This document shows, in pieces, positions 46,840-56,167 of a DNA stretch of 56,560 nt (its first letter is position 1; every line of letters begins with the position of its first letter). Below the pieces are notes generated by a model that was given only the letters and a program-made list of their open reading frames with translations, searched no databases and was not told the DNA's origin. The DNA is from an uncultured Pelagibacteraceae bacterium (GTDB lineage: Bacteria > Pseudomonadota > Alphaproteobacteria > Pelagibacterales > Pelagibacteraceae), in the NCBI GenBank assembly GCA_902571925.1, contig CACGDW010000004.1:1-56560 (forward strand), in the 5' to 3' direction. The translations under genes were made by a program, and so were the position numbers.

Positions 46840-48660
46840 TTATTCAACGGTAACCGATTTGGCTAAATTACGCGGTTTATCTATGTCATAACCTTTTTTT
46901 AGTGCTGAGTAATAAGCTAATTTTTGAAGAGGTATGGTTAAAAGGAAAGGTAAAAGGTCATCATTAGTAGTTTCCACTTCAACTGTTTCCCAAATATTTT
47001 CAGAAACTATCTCGTCTTTACTCTTGTTAGTTATCAATAAAACTTTTGCACCCCTCGCGATAACTTCCTGCATATTCGAAATAGTCTTTTTATAATAATT
47101 ATCTCTGGGTGCCAAAACAACAACTGGCATACCTTCCTCAATTAAAGCTAATGGTCCATGTTTCATTTCACCCGCAGGATAACCCTCTGCATGAATATAC
47201 GATAATTCTTTGAGCTTTAAAGCACCTTCTAATGCGATCGGATATGAAAATCCTCTTCCTAAAAACATAGATCCTTTTGCTTCATTAAAAGTATTAGATA
47301 TTGTTTGTATCTTGTTATCAGTTAATAAAGTTTGTTGAACTAGATCTGGCAATTTTTTGAGATATTTAAGTTTTTCAATAAATATTTCTTTTTTAATATC
47401 TTTTCTCAATAATCCAAGTTTTAGTGCGAAAATATAAAGAATAAGCATTTGACTCATAAAAGCCTTGGTAGAAGCAACACCTATTTCAGTTCCACAATGA
47501 ATTGGTAGAACAAATTTAGAATCTCTTGCTATTGAGCTTTCAATAACATTTACAACTGAGCATGTTTTCATATTGTTTTGATTGCACAAATCTAACGCAG
47601 CATAAGTATCTGCTGTTTCGCCAGATTGAGAGACAAAAACATATAAAGTGTCTTGTTTAAACCTATTCTTTCGATATCTAAATTCAGATGCTATATCTAT
47701 ATTCACATCCAAAGAGGTTAATTCTTCAAACCAATATTTTGCCATTAAACATGAATGATAAGCTGTTCCACAACCTATTAAAGTTATTGTAGAAATCTCA
47801 TTGACTTTCCAAGGAAAATTATAAATATTTATATCGTTATTAGAATTATCTAAATATTCTTTTATTCCATTTTTAAGAGTTGTTGGTTGTTCCTCAATTT
47901 CTTTTGCCATGAAATGCTTGTAATCGCCTTTGTCATATTTTTTTTCTTCAGAAGATAATTCTAAAACTTTTTTATTTACTTTTACTCCCTCTTCGTCAAA
48001 AAATTCAACGTGATCTTTTTTTATTACACAAAACTCACCATCATTTAAATAAGTAATCTTATTGGTCATTGATTTAAGGGCATAAGAATCAGAGCCTAAA
48101 TAATTTTCATTTGGACCATATCCAACTGCTAAAGGAGAACCTCTTCTAGCACCAATTATTAAATCTGGCTGGTCTTTAAATATTATACCTAGAGCAAAAC
48201 TTCCATGCAAAGCCTTTAAAGTTTTCTTTATTGAGTTAACAATATTTTCTGTTTTAAGATTTTCTGTAATTAAATGAACAATCACTTCTGTATCTGTTTG
48301 AGATTTAAACTTATGGCCTTTATCAACTAAAAATTTTTTTAATAATGTTGAATTTTCTATAATTCCATTGTGAACAACAGATACATTTTGGGATGAATGA
48401 GGGTGAGCATTAATACTGTTTGGTGAACCATGCGTTGCCCATCTCACATGACCAATACCAATTGTTCCATTCATGCTTTGAACTAGAGAGTTTTTTTCAA
48501 GATTATCTACTCTGCCTTCAGACTTTACTTCATTAATTTGACCACTTGAAAGAGTTGCAATACCTGCAGAGTCATAACCTCTATATTCTAATTTTTTTAG
48601 AGAATTTATTATTGTCCCTGAAACAGGTTTGTTGCTATTTATACCTATTATGCCACACAT
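46840..48660 (-). CDS. glmS: Glucosamine-6-phosphate synthase
   Basis: GlmS makes glucosamine-6-phosphate from fructose-6-phosphate and glutamine for peptidoglycan and lipopolysaccharide. The 606-residue protein starts MCGIIGINSN, giving the nucleophile cysteine 2. It contains HVRWATHGSPN and two SIS domains with VSQSGETADT near residue 345 and GRGFSYPIALEGALKLKELS. The C-terminus KPRNLAKSVTVE is canonical. It lies 2 bp after the GlmU-type acetyltransferase gene, so two consecutive steps of UDP-GlcNAc synthesis are co-transcribed. No riboswitch or ribozyme space exists upstream. Confidence 0.97.
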   Translation of the reverse strand: MCGIIGINSNKPVSGTIINSLKKLEYRGYDSAGIATLSSGQINEVKSEGRVDNLEKNSLVQSMNGTIGIGHVRWATHGSPNSINAHPHSSQNVSVVHNGIIENSTLLKKFLVDKGHKFKSQTDTEVIVHLITENLKTENIVNSIKKTLKALHGSFALGIIFKDQPDLIIGARRGSPLAVGYGPNENYLGSDSYALKSMTNKITYLNDGEFCVIKKDHVEFFDEEGVKVNKKVLELSSEEKKYDKGDYKHFMAKEIEEQPTTLKNGIKEYLDNSNNDINIYNFPWKVNEISTITLIGCGTAYHSCLMAKYWFEELTSLDVNIDIASEFRYRKNRFKQDTLYVFVSQSGETADTYAALDLCNQNNMKTCSVVNVIESSIARDSKFVLPIHCGTEIGVASTKAFMSQMLILYIFALKLGLLRKDIKKEIFIEKLKYLKKLPDLVQQTLLTDNKIQTISNTFNEAKGSMFLGRGFSYPIALEGALKLKELSYIHAEGYPAGEMKHGPLALIEEGMPVVVLAPRDNYYKKTISNMQEVIARGAKVLLITNKSKDEIVSENIWETVEVETTNDDLLPFLLTIPLQKLAYYSALKKGYDIDKPRNLAKSVTVE

Positions 48661-48662
48661 CG

Positions 48663-49286
48663 TTATTTTCTTTTTCTTTTATAATTTTTTACTTCAGTTT
48701 GAACAGCTCTTGTGAGTGCTAATGATCCTTTTTTTACTTTTTTGGTTATAACAGAACCTGCACCGACTATGCTATTTTGTTCTATTATAACTGGTGCCAC
48801 AAGTGAAGAATTTGATCCTATAAAAGCTTTATCTTTAATAGTTGTTTTGCTTTTTTTTACTCCATCATAATTACAAGTAATTGTACCAGCTCCAACATTA
48901 ACTGATTTACCAATATTGGCGTCACCGATATAAGTTAAATGATTTATTTTTGAGTTTTTACCAATCATACTTTTCTTAACTTCTACAAAGTTACCAACTT
49001 TAGAACTTTCTTTTAAAACTGAACCAGGTCTAATCCTTGCATAAGGACCAATATTAACTTTATTTTCAACTTTACAATCTTCGAGATGAGAAAAGGATTT
49101 AATAGTTACATTGCTTCCAACATGTACCTTTAATCCAAAAACAACAAAAGGTTCAATGGTTACATTTTTACCTATTTTTGTATCTTTAGAAAAATAAATT
49201 GTATCTGGTCCAATCATTTTTACTCCAGACTTTATAAATTTATTTCTAAGTTTATTTTGAAGGTTTTGTATTTTTAATTGTTTCAT
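48663..49286 (-). CDS. Stand-alone GlmU-type acetyltransferase domain (left-handed beta-helix)
   Basis: The 207-residue protein aligns with the C-terminal half of GlmU. It has the linker helix and GPDTIYFSKDTKIGKNVTIE, hexapeptide repeats, IGPYARIRPGSVL, GNFVEVKKSMIG, and the catalytic/acetyl-CoA region HLTYIGDANIG then GAGTITCNYDG near residue 140. In GlmU this domain acetylates glucosamine-1-phosphate. The N-terminal uridylyltransferase domain is missing: just upstream lies the divergent gph gene with a normal 5' gap, so this is not an edge effect. The pyrophosphorylase must be encoded elsewhere. Start is at the ATG 8 residues before the linker helix. Confidence 0.88.
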   Translation of the reverse strand: MKQLKIQNLQNKLRNKFIKSGVKMIGPDTIYFSKDTKIGKNVTIEPFVVFGLKVHVGSNVTIKSFSHLEDCKVENKVNIGPYARIRPGSVLKESSKVGNFVEVKKSMIGKNSKINHLTYIGDANIGKSVNVGAGTITCNYDGVKKSKTTIKDKAFIGSNSSLVAPVIIEQNSIVGAGSVITKKVKKGSLALTRAVQTEVKNYKRKRK

Positions 49287-49357
49287 CTAGGAAATTCTTT
49301 ATATTAAGTATATATATTTCTTAATTCACAAAATATTTCTTAAAAATACTTTTAAAT

Positions 49358-50041
49358 ATGAAACAAAATTTTACAATTCTCTTTGATTTAGATGGAACTT
49401 TAGTTGATACAGCACCAGATTTGATGCGTGCTCACAATCATGTAATGAAAAAATTTGGTTACCCAACAAAATCAACTGAGGAAATAAGAAATTTAGTTGG
49501 TCAGGGTGCAGGAGCAATGTTGGGAAGATCAATTTGGGGACAAGCGAAAAAAGAATTTGGAAAAGTACAAGACGAAAAAATTAAGAAAGAAATGGTTAAA
49601 GATTTTGTAGATTTTTATGGAAAAAATATTGTAAACGAAAGTACTCTTATAAGTGGTGTAAAAGATTTCCTAGTGTGGGCAAAAGAAAAAAATATTTCAA
49701 TGGGTGTTTGTACAAATAAACAAGAACATCTGGCAGTTGATTTATTAAAAAAAATAGGCATTTATGATTTTTTTGAATATGTAGCTGGTCATAATACTTT
49801 CAATTATTGCAAACCTGATCCAAGACATTTAACATCTGTAATAGAGATTTTAGATGGAGATATAAAAAAATCTTTAATGATTGGTGATAGTGAGACTGAT
49901 GCAAATGCTGCAAAAGAAGCTGGTATGCCAGTAATCTTGTTAGAAGATGGTTATACTGAAAAAAAGACTAGCGAAATATATCATAATCACCTGATAAGAG
50001 ACTTTATAGGTATTGAAAAAATTGTATTAAAATATCTTTAA
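49358..50041 (+). CDS. gph: Phosphoglycolate phosphatase-like HAD hydrolase
   Basis: The 227-residue HAD phosphatase resembles Gph, which clears 2-phosphoglycolate. The catalytic motif FDLDGTLVDTAPDL is at residues 9-22, GVCTNKQEHL carries the second motif, and IGDSETDANAAKEAGMP the metal-binding motif. It diverges from the GlmU-type gene across 71 bp. HAD substrate specificity is hard to read from sequence; an N-acetylmuramate-6-phosphate phosphatase (MupP-like) role is a possible alternative. Confidence 0.85.
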   Translation: MKQNFTILFDLDGTLVDTAPDLMRAHNHVMKKFGYPTKSTEEIRNLVGQGAGAMLGRSIWGQAKKEFGKVQDEKIKKEMVKDFVDFYGKNIVNESTLISGVKDFLVWAKEKNISMGVCTNKQEHLAVDLLKKIGIYDFFEYVAGHNTFNYCKPDPRHLTSVIEILDGDIKKSLMIGDSETDANAAKEAGMPVILLEDGYTEKKTSEIYHNHLIRDFIGIEKIVLKYL

Positions 50042-50095
50042 GATTGATTATTTTTTTTTAACTATTAAAAACAATTCCGTAAATTAGGAGTTATT

Positions 50096-51598
50096 TTGAT
50101 ATTACATAAAGTAAAAGTTTATCCATCTAAGATTCATCTTCACAAAAAAAATCAACTTGCTTGGAAAATTGCTGAAATTGCAAGTGATAATGCAAAGTTA
50201 GATAAAAATGCAATTGAAATGGCAATTAACAGAATTATTGATAACGCGTCAGTTGCTATCGCATCTTTGAACCGGAGATCTGTTATTTCTTCAAGAGAAA
50301 TGGCTTTAAAACATTCAAGAAAAAATGGAGCTTTGCTCTTTGGTGTAAGTAATAAATTAAAATTTGATTGTGAGTGGGTAGCTTGGTCGAATGGAACTGC
50401 CGTTAGAGAGCTAGATTTTCATGATACATTTTTAGCTGCAGATTACAGTCACCCTGGAGATAATATTCCTCCATTGTTAAGTGTTGCTCAACAAAATAAA
50501 AAAAGTGGTTTGGATCTTCTAAAAGGAATTATAACTGCTTATGAAGTACAAGTAAATTTAGTTAAAGGTATTTGTTTGCATAAACACAAGGTAGATCATA
50601 TAGCCCATTTGGGACCAAGTGTTGCAGCTGGTCTTGGTACAATGCTGAAATTAAATACCGAAACAATTTATCAGGCGGTTCAACAGGCACTACACACAAC
50701 AATTTCCACAAGACAATCAAGAAAAGGTGAAATCTCAAGTTGGAAAGCTTATGCCCCAGCTCATGCGGGTAAACTTGCTATTGAAGCAGTTGATAGAGTA
50801 ATGAGGGGTGAAGGAGCACCAAGTCCCATATATGAAGGTGAAGATAGTGTAATTGCCAGAATTTTAGATGGAAAAAAAGCTTTATATAGAGTTCCTTTAC
50901 CTAAAAAAGGTCAAATTAAAAAAGCTATTCTTGAGACTTATACTAAGGAATATTCTGCTGAATATCAGTCACAAGCTTTAATCGATTTAGCTAAAAAACT
51001 TAAAAAGAAAATACCAAATTTAAATCAAATCAAAAAAATTGATATCTACACTAGTCATCATACTCATTATGTTATTGGTACAGGTGCAAATGATCCACAA
51101 AAAATGGATCCTAATGCTAGCAGAGAGACTTTGGATCACTCTATAATGTATATATTTGCAGTAGCTTTAGAGGATGGAAATTGGCATCATGTCAAATCTT
51201 ATACAAGAGCTAGAGCTAAAAGGAAAAGTACAATTAAAATTTGGAGATCAATTAAGACACATGAAGATAAAAAATGGACAAGAAAATATCATGATCCTGA
51301 TCCTAAAAAAAAATCATTTGGTGCTAAAGTGATTATAACCCTTAAAAATGGCAAAAAAATAATAGAACAACAAGATAGGGCTGATGCTCATCCCTACGGT
51401 TCACGACCTTTTAAAAGACAAAATTATATAAATAAATTTTTAACTTTAACTGATAATATTCTAGATAAAAAAGAAAGTGATAGATTTTTAAAAACTGTAC
51501 AAAATTTGAAAAAATTGAGGTCTGGTCAATTAGATAAATTAAATATCGAGGTTAAAAAAAGTAGACTTAAAAGAAATTTCAGGAAAGGAATTTTTTAA
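50096..51598 (+). CDS. prpD: 2-methylcitrate dehydratase
   Basis: PrpD dehydrates 2-methylcitrate in the methylcitrate cycle for propionyl-CoA. The 500-residue protein matches the MmgE/PrpD family: [19 protein letters not shown] near residue 100, [34 protein letters not shown] and [13 protein letters not shown]. The start is a TTG at 50096, preceded by AGGAG at 50086-50090 with 5-nt spacing; no suitable ATG lies nearby. Its stop overlaps the prpB start. PrpD alone can also supply aconitase-like activity in some bacteria. Confidence 0.93.
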   Translation: MILHKVKVYPSKIHLHKKNQLAWKIAEIASDNAKLDKNAIEMAINRIIDNASVAIASLNRRSVISSREMALKHSRKNGALLFGVSNKLKFDCEWVAWSNGTAVRELDFHDTFLAADYSHPGDNIPPLLSVAQQNKKSGLDLLKGIITAYEVQVNLVKGICLHKHKVDHIAHLGPSVAAGLGTMLKLNTETIYQAVQQALHTTISTRQSRKGEISSWKAYAPAHAGKLAIEAVDRVMRGEGAPSPIYEGEDSVIARILDGKKALYRVPLPKKGQIKKAILETYTKEYSAEYQSQALIDLAKKLKKKIPNLNQIKKIDIYTSHHTHYVIGTGANDPQKMDPNASRETLDHSIMYIFAVALEDGNWHHVKSYTRARAKRKSTIKIWRSIKTHEDKKWTRKYHDPDPKKKSFGAKVIITLKNGKKIIEQQDRADAHPYGSRPFKRQNYINKFLTLTDNILDKKESDRFLKTVQNLKKLRSGQLDKLNIEVKKSRLKRNFRKGIF

Positions 51599-52494
51599 TG
51601 CATTTTGTTAAGAGAGAACCCATTCAAAAAAGAGCTGACTTTGCAGAGAAATTAAAATCAAATAAGATCTTGAGAGTACCAGGAGCTTACAATCCTTTAA
51701 CAGCTAAATTAATTGAAGAAATTGGTTACGATGCTGTTTATGTTTCAGGAGGTGTGATGGCTAATGATCTTGGATTTCCTGATATTGGCTTAACAACTTT
51801 ACAGGATGTAAGTACTAGATCTTATTTGATTTCAAGAGTAACTAATCTTCCAACAATAGTAGATATTGATACTGGTTTTAAATCTTGCAAAGAAACAATA
51901 GAAACTTTTGAAGAATTTGGAATTTCCGCAGTACATCTTGAAGACCAAATTGAAAGAAAAAGATGCGGACATTTAGATAATAAAGAATTAATTACCACTG
52001 AAGCAATGGTAAAGAAGATTAAAGAATGTGTAGCAGCTAGAAAGGATAAAAATTTTAAAATTATTGCTAGATCAGATGCTAAAAGTGTAGAAGGAATTGA
52101 TAAGATGATAGAGAGATGTAAGGCTTATACTGATGCCGGTGCTGAAATAATCTTTCCAGAAGCTCTTCAGGATGAAAAAGATTTTGAAAAAGTAAGAAAA
52201 AATCTCTCGTGTTATTTGCTAGCGAACATGACTGAATTTGGTAAATCTAAACTATTCAACTATAAAGAGTTAGAAAGTTTTGGATATAATATAGTGATTT
52301 ATCCTGTTACAACTCAAAGATTAGCAATGAAAAATGTTGAGGATGGATTAAGAGACATTTATGCAAATGGACATCAAAACAATATCATTGATAAAATGCA
52401 AACTAGAAAACGATTATATGAGCTTGTTGATTACGAAAAATATAATAGTTTAGACGAAAAAATTTACAATTTTAGTACAGAAGGCCATGAATAA
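51598..52494 (+). CDS. prpB: 2-methylisocitrate lyase
   Basis: PrpB cleaves 2-methylisocitrate to pyruvate and succinate. The 298-residue protein of the isocitrate-lyase/PEP-mutase fold has VPGAYNPLTAKLIEEIGYDA near residue 24 and PTIVDIDTGF with metal-binding acidic residues. The active-site segment is KRCGHLDNKELI, with the catalytic cysteine near residue 122. It is coupled to prpD and prpC by TAATG junctions on both sides. Confidence 0.95.
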   Translation: MHFVKREPIQKRADFAEKLKSNKILRVPGAYNPLTAKLIEEIGYDAVYVSGGVMANDLGFPDIGLTTLQDVSTRSYLISRVTNLPTIVDIDTGFKSCKETIETFEEFGISAVHLEDQIERKRCGHLDNKELITTEAMVKKIKECVAARKDKNFKIIARSDAKSVEGIDKMIERCKAYTDAGAEIIFPEALQDEKDFEKVRKNLSCYLLANMTEFGKSKLFNYKELESFGYNIVIYPVTTQRLAMKNVEDGLRDIYANGHQNNIIDKMQTRKRLYELVDYEKYNSLDEKIYNFSTEGHE

Positions 52495-53618
52495 TGAGTG
52501 AAGATATAAAAAAAGGTTTACTTGGAATAGTTGTTGATGAAACAGAAGTTTCAAAAGTTATGCCTGAAATTAATTCTCTTACTTATAGAGGTTATGCTGC
52601 TCAGGATCTATGTGAATACTGTAAATTTGAAGAAGTTGCATATCTAATTTTAAATAAAGATTTACCAAATAATATCCAGCTTAAAAAATTTGAAAAAGAA
52701 GAAAGAGGTCATCGAGACTTATCGAAAGAACTTTACTCTGCAATCAAACAAATGCCTAAAAAATCCCACCCAATGGATGTGGCAAGAACAGCTGTGAGTA
52801 TAATGGGATTAGAAGATAAGGAAACTACAGACTCATCTCCAGAAGCTAACATGAGGAAAGCAATAAGAATTTTAGCAAAAACACCTACTGCTTTGGCAGC
52901 ATTTTATAGACTTCGAAAAGGTAAAAAAATAATTAAACCTAAAAACAAATTAAATATGGCAGAAAATTTTTTTTATATGTGTTTTGGAAAAGTACCACAA
53001 AAAGAAATTGTTAAAGCTTTTGATGTATCATTAATTCTTTACGCAGAACATAGTTTTAATGTTTCTACATTCACTGCGAGAACTATAACTAGTAGCTTGT
53101 CTGATATTCATGGAGCTATCACTGGAGCAATCGCAAGTTTAAAAGGGCCGTTACATGGTGGTGCTAATGAGGAAGTAATGCATATGATGAATAAAATTAA
53201 AAAACCAGAAAATGCATTAGAATGGATAAATAATGCACTAGATAATAAAGATGTTGTGATGGGTTTTGGTCACAGAGTTTATAAAAGTGGAGATTCTAGA
53301 GTACCTACTATGAGAAAATATTTTGGAAAAGTAGCTAAGATCAAAAAAGATAAAAAATTTGAAAAAATTTATGACATTGTTGAAAAAGTGATGATTGATA
53401 AAAAAAATATTTACCCCAATGTAGATTACCCTACTGGACCAACTTATCATTTAATGGGTTTTGACACAGACTTTTTTACACCAATTTTTGTAATTTCGAG
53501 AATTACTGGTTGGTCTGCTCATATTATGGAGCAACACTCAGCTAATAAATTAATCAGACCTCTAGCAAGTTACAAGGGCAGTCAACATAGAAAAGTCATT
53601 CCTATTAATCAGAGATAA
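52494..53618 (+). CDS. prpC: 2-methylcitrate synthase
   Basis: PrpC condenses propionyl-CoA with oxaloacetate. The 374-residue citrate-synthase-fold protein has the short form typical of PrpC. Active-site motifs are AEHSFNVSTFTAR (histidine), GPLHGGANEEVM (histidine) and GFGHRVYKSGDSR, with an aspartate-bearing GFDTDFFTPIF region near residue 320. Together prpDBC form a complete cycle core. No propionyl-CoA synthetase (prpE) or prpF/acnD lies beside it. A citrate synthase assignment is less likely given the context. Confidence 0.93.
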   Translation: MSEDIKKGLLGIVVDETEVSKVMPEINSLTYRGYAAQDLCEYCKFEEVAYLILNKDLPNNIQLKKFEKEERGHRDLSKELYSAIKQMPKKSHPMDVARTAVSIMGLEDKETTDSSPEANMRKAIRILAKTPTALAAFYRLRKGKKIIKPKNKLNMAENFFYMCFGKVPQKEIVKAFDVSLILYAEHSFNVSTFTARTITSSLSDIHGAITGAIASLKGPLHGGANEEVMHMMNKIKKPENALEWINNALDNKDVVMGFGHRVYKSGDSRVPTMRKYFGKVAKIKKDKKFEKIYDIVEKVMIDKKNIYPNVDYPTGPTYHLMGFDTDFFTPIFVISRITGWSAHIMEQHSANKLIRPLASYKGSQHRKVIPINQR

Positions 53619-53619
53619 T

Positions 53620-54249
53620 CTAAGATTTTTCAATTTTTGCAAATCTCGAGTTGTGAAGTATTTCACACTTAAAATTATTATTTTTAACAAATTCATCAAT
53701 GGCATTTTTAACACCTGGGGCATAGGATAAATTATAGTCATCACATAGAATTGTTCCCCTATTATTAATTACTTCAATGCAACTGTTTAAATCATTTTTT
53801 ATAGTTTCATAATCATGACCACCGTCTAAAAAGACATATTCAATTTTAGCCATATCAATTTTTTTTAAGATATGATTTGAATTCCCTTTTATTAAATGAA
53901 TATTTTTCTTAAATTTTTTTAAAAGATCACCAACTGCTTCAATGCTATATGGATTTTGTCTCTTAATATATCTAAAATATATTCTCTTAAAAGGATTTGA
54001 AAAATTTGTATTTGGAATTATTTCAGATTTTGTATCACTATTCTCTTCAAATAAATCTAATCCTATATACTTAAAATCACCACTATGTATTTGATAAAGT
54101 AATTCACAAACATTCCTAGCCGTTACACCATGAAAAACACCTACTTCCAAAAAAGATTTCGGTTTTTTTGTTTTAATTAGGTTGAGAAAAAAATCACCAT
54201 CAGCCTTTTTTTTAAAACTAGATTTTCTAAAATATTTTAGAAATTTCAT
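53620..54249 (-). CDS. Class I SAM-dependent methyltransferase
   Basis: The 209-residue protein has a glycine motif SFLEVGVFHGVTARNVCELL near residue 34 and YVFLDGGHDYETIKND near residue 135. Together these match the Methyltransf_24/cephalosporin-hydroxylase-like group, often found in glycan modification clusters. It is convergent with prpC (1 bp) and 3 bp downstream of another methyltransferase-like gene. The substrate is unknown; a surface sugar or small molecule is plausible. Confidence 0.7.
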   Translation of the reverse strand: MKFLKYFRKSSFKKKADGDFFLNLIKTKKPKSFLEVGVFHGVTARNVCELLYQIHSGDFKYIGLDLFEENSDTKSEIIPNTNFSNPFKRIYFRYIKRQNPYSIEAVGDLLKKFKKNIHLIKGNSNHILKKIDMAKIEYVFLDGGHDYETIKNDLNSCIEVINNRGTILCDDYNLSYAPGVKNAIDEFVKNNNFKCEILHNSRFAKIEKS

Positions 54250-54252
54250 AAG

Positions 54253-54957
54253 TTAATTAATAAAATTACTACAAATAATACGATTTGATTTATGTACTGT
54301 GTTAAGATTTGTACTAATAATTTTAACATTTTTAAATATCTTATTAAAGTAATCTGCTCTGATTGTATCAAAAATAATTTTGGTTTCAGGTTTTGAGACT
54401 TTCTTTAAGTAATCGATGTAAACATTAAAATCGTAGTGATAATCTAATGAGAACAAAGAAATAACTACATCAAACTTTATTTCTGGTAAATCATCTTTAT
54501 CATAATCATAAATATTAATTTGATTTTCATCTATATTATTTATTTTCAAAAAATTCATTTGTAATTCTAAATCATTATATGCTTCGTTATTTACCATACC
54601 TCCCCAACCATATTTCACTTTCTTAGAAATGTAATCTCTCTCAATAAAATAAAAAGATCTATCTTTCAAATTATCATTTATAATGGCTTCTAATCCTCCA
54701 ATACCTGAACCTATGCTTAAAAAAAAAGTATCTTCATTTTTGATGAAGTCTTTGATCGTGAAATATTCATCTGACATAGCTCTATAATAATTTTGCGATA
54801 TTTTTTTTCTATCTAAAAAAAATTTAGTAATAAAATTTGAAAAAATATATCTTCCAAATAATTTTCTTAATCTTTTTATTAATGGACTAGCAAGTTCTAT
54901 TCTTTGTAAAACTATAATTCTTTCAGCTTTTTTTGGTAATAAGAATTTATTATCCAA
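54253..54957 (-). CDS. Putative SAM-dependent methyltransferase
   Basis: The 234-residue protein has a nucleotide-binding-like motif FFLSIGSGIGGLEAIIND near residue 78. FYFIERDYISKKVKYGWGG and FDVVISLFSLDYHYDF follow, in positions expected for SAM-binding and post-motif I strands. The N-terminal 60 residues are basic and unassigned. It forms a likely operon with the neighbouring methyltransferase. No closer family is recognised, so substrate and role are open. Confidence 0.6.
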   Translation of the reverse strand: MDNKFLLPKKAERIIVLQRIELASPLIKRLRKLFGRYIFSNFITKFFLDRKKISQNYYRAMSDEYFTIKDFIKNEDTFFLSIGSGIGGLEAIINDNLKDRSFYFIERDYISKKVKYGWGGMVNNEAYNDLELQMNFLKINNIDENQINIYDYDKDDLPEIKFDVVISLFSLDYHYDFNVYIDYLKKVSKPETKIIFDTIRADYFNKIFKNVKIISTNLNTVHKSNRIICSNFIN

Positions 54958-54961
54958 GGTT

Positions 54962-55144
54962 TTAGTCTAGGTCTAAGTCACCACACTGAGTTTTCGTAAA
55001 AACACATGTTGTATAATGATGAGTGGTCTTAACATCTTTATATATGCCTCTAACTGTGCCTTCTACAGTTCCTGTTATGGTATTACAATTATTTAGTAGC
55101 AATAAAATAAATATCAAAATATTTATTTTTATTGCTCTAAACAT
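54962..55144 (-). CDS. Small lipoprotein
   Basis: The 60-residue product has an N-terminal hydrophobic segment ending in a lipobox-like LLNNC (cysteine 20). A glycine/threonine-rich stretch, NTITGTVEGTVRGIYKDVK, and two more cysteines follow. It is probably an outer- or inner-membrane-anchored lipoprotein of unknown function. It lies 6 bp after nrdB and 4 bp before the methyltransferase pair, all on the minus strand. Confidence 0.6.
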   Translation of the reverse strand: MFRAIKINILIFILLLLNNCNTITGTVEGTVRGIYKDVKTTHHYTTCVFTKTQCGDLDLD

Positions 55145-55150
55145 TGAAGT

Positions 55151-56167
55151 TTAACTAAATGCTTCTACCCAAGAACCTTGCGTTGATGCTTTAGAATATT
55201 CTGTTGCACGACCTTCGAAAAAGTTCATATGTTCAACAGCGTTCAGCATAGTATCGAGCCATCCAAGAGGATTTTTCTGTACATCGTAGATTGGCTCTAA
55301 ACCTAATTGAGTTAATCTTCTATTCCCAATAAATCTGATGTAGTCTTTAACTTCTTGTGCGGTTAAACCTTCCATTGGACCCATCTCAAACGCTAGATCA
55401 ATAAAAGCATCTTCATGTTCAATGATAGTTCTGCATGCTTCATAAAGTTCTTTTTTTAATTTTGCATTCCATATCTCTGGATTTTCCTTTATGAATTCTT
55501 TGAAAATTCTTATCATTGAATTACAATGAAGTGTTTCATCTCTCACAGACCAAGTAACTATTTGGCCCATACCTTTCATTTTGTTATGTCTCGGGAAGTT
55601 TAATAGAATTGCAAAACTAGCAAAAAGTTGAAGACCTTCAGTGAATGCACTAAAAACAGCTACTGTTTTAGCAATATCTTCTTTTGAACTCATATCAAAA
55701 TTTTGCATGTAATCATATTTATCTTTCATTTCTTTATATTTCATGAAAGCAGAGTATTCAGACTCTGGCATTCCAATTGTATCAAGTAAATGAGAGTACG
55801 CTGCGATATGAACAGTTTCCATTGAAGCAAAAGCTGTCATCATCATTAAAACTTCTGTTGGTTTAAAGACAGTTGTATAGTGTCTTAAATAACAGTTGCT
55901 AACTTCAACATCTGCTTGGGTAAAAAATCTGAATATTTGAGTTAATAAGTTTTTTTCTGATTGAGTCAAATTTTTTTGCCAATCTCTAACATCATCTCCT
56001 AATGGAACCTCTTCTGGCAGCCAATGAATTCTTTGTTGTGTTAACCATGCATCATAACACCATGGATATCTAAAAGGTTTATAAACTGGATTTTCTACTA
56101 ATAGTCCCATTTTTTGTGGTTGAACTATTTCTTTGTTTGGCATTTTAATTTTTTCTTTTACTGACAT
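55151..56167 (-). CDS. nrdB: Class I ribonucleotide reductase, beta subunit
   Basis: NrdB houses the di-iron centre and radical needed by NrdA to reduce ribonucleotides. Metal ligands are seen in FFTQADVEVSNCY, METVHIAAYSHL (glutamate, histidine, and a tyrosine four residues later where the radical tyrosine is expected) and RDETLHCNSM. The C-terminus EAFS ends the short tail. The start is placed at the ATG at 56167 because AGGAG lies 8 nt upstream; a GTG at 56176 would be too close to it. It overlaps the nrdA stop by 10 bp. Confidence 0.94.
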   Translation of the reverse strand: MSVKEKIKMPNKEIVQPQKMGLLVENPVYKPFRYPWCYDAWLTQQRIHWLPEEVPLGDDVRDWQKNLTQSEKNLLTQIFRFFTQADVEVSNCYLRHYTTVFKPTEVLMMMTAFASMETVHIAAYSHLLDTIGMPESEYSAFMKYKEMKDKYDYMQNFDMSSKEDIAKTVAVFSAFTEGLQLFASFAILLNFPRHNKMKGMGQIVTWSVRDETLHCNSMIRIFKEFIKENPEIWNAKLKKELYEACRTIIEHEDAFIDLAFEMGPMEGLTAQEVKDYIRFIGNRRLTQLGLEPIYDVQKNPLGWLDTMLNAVEHMNFFEGRATEYSKASTQGSWVEAFS

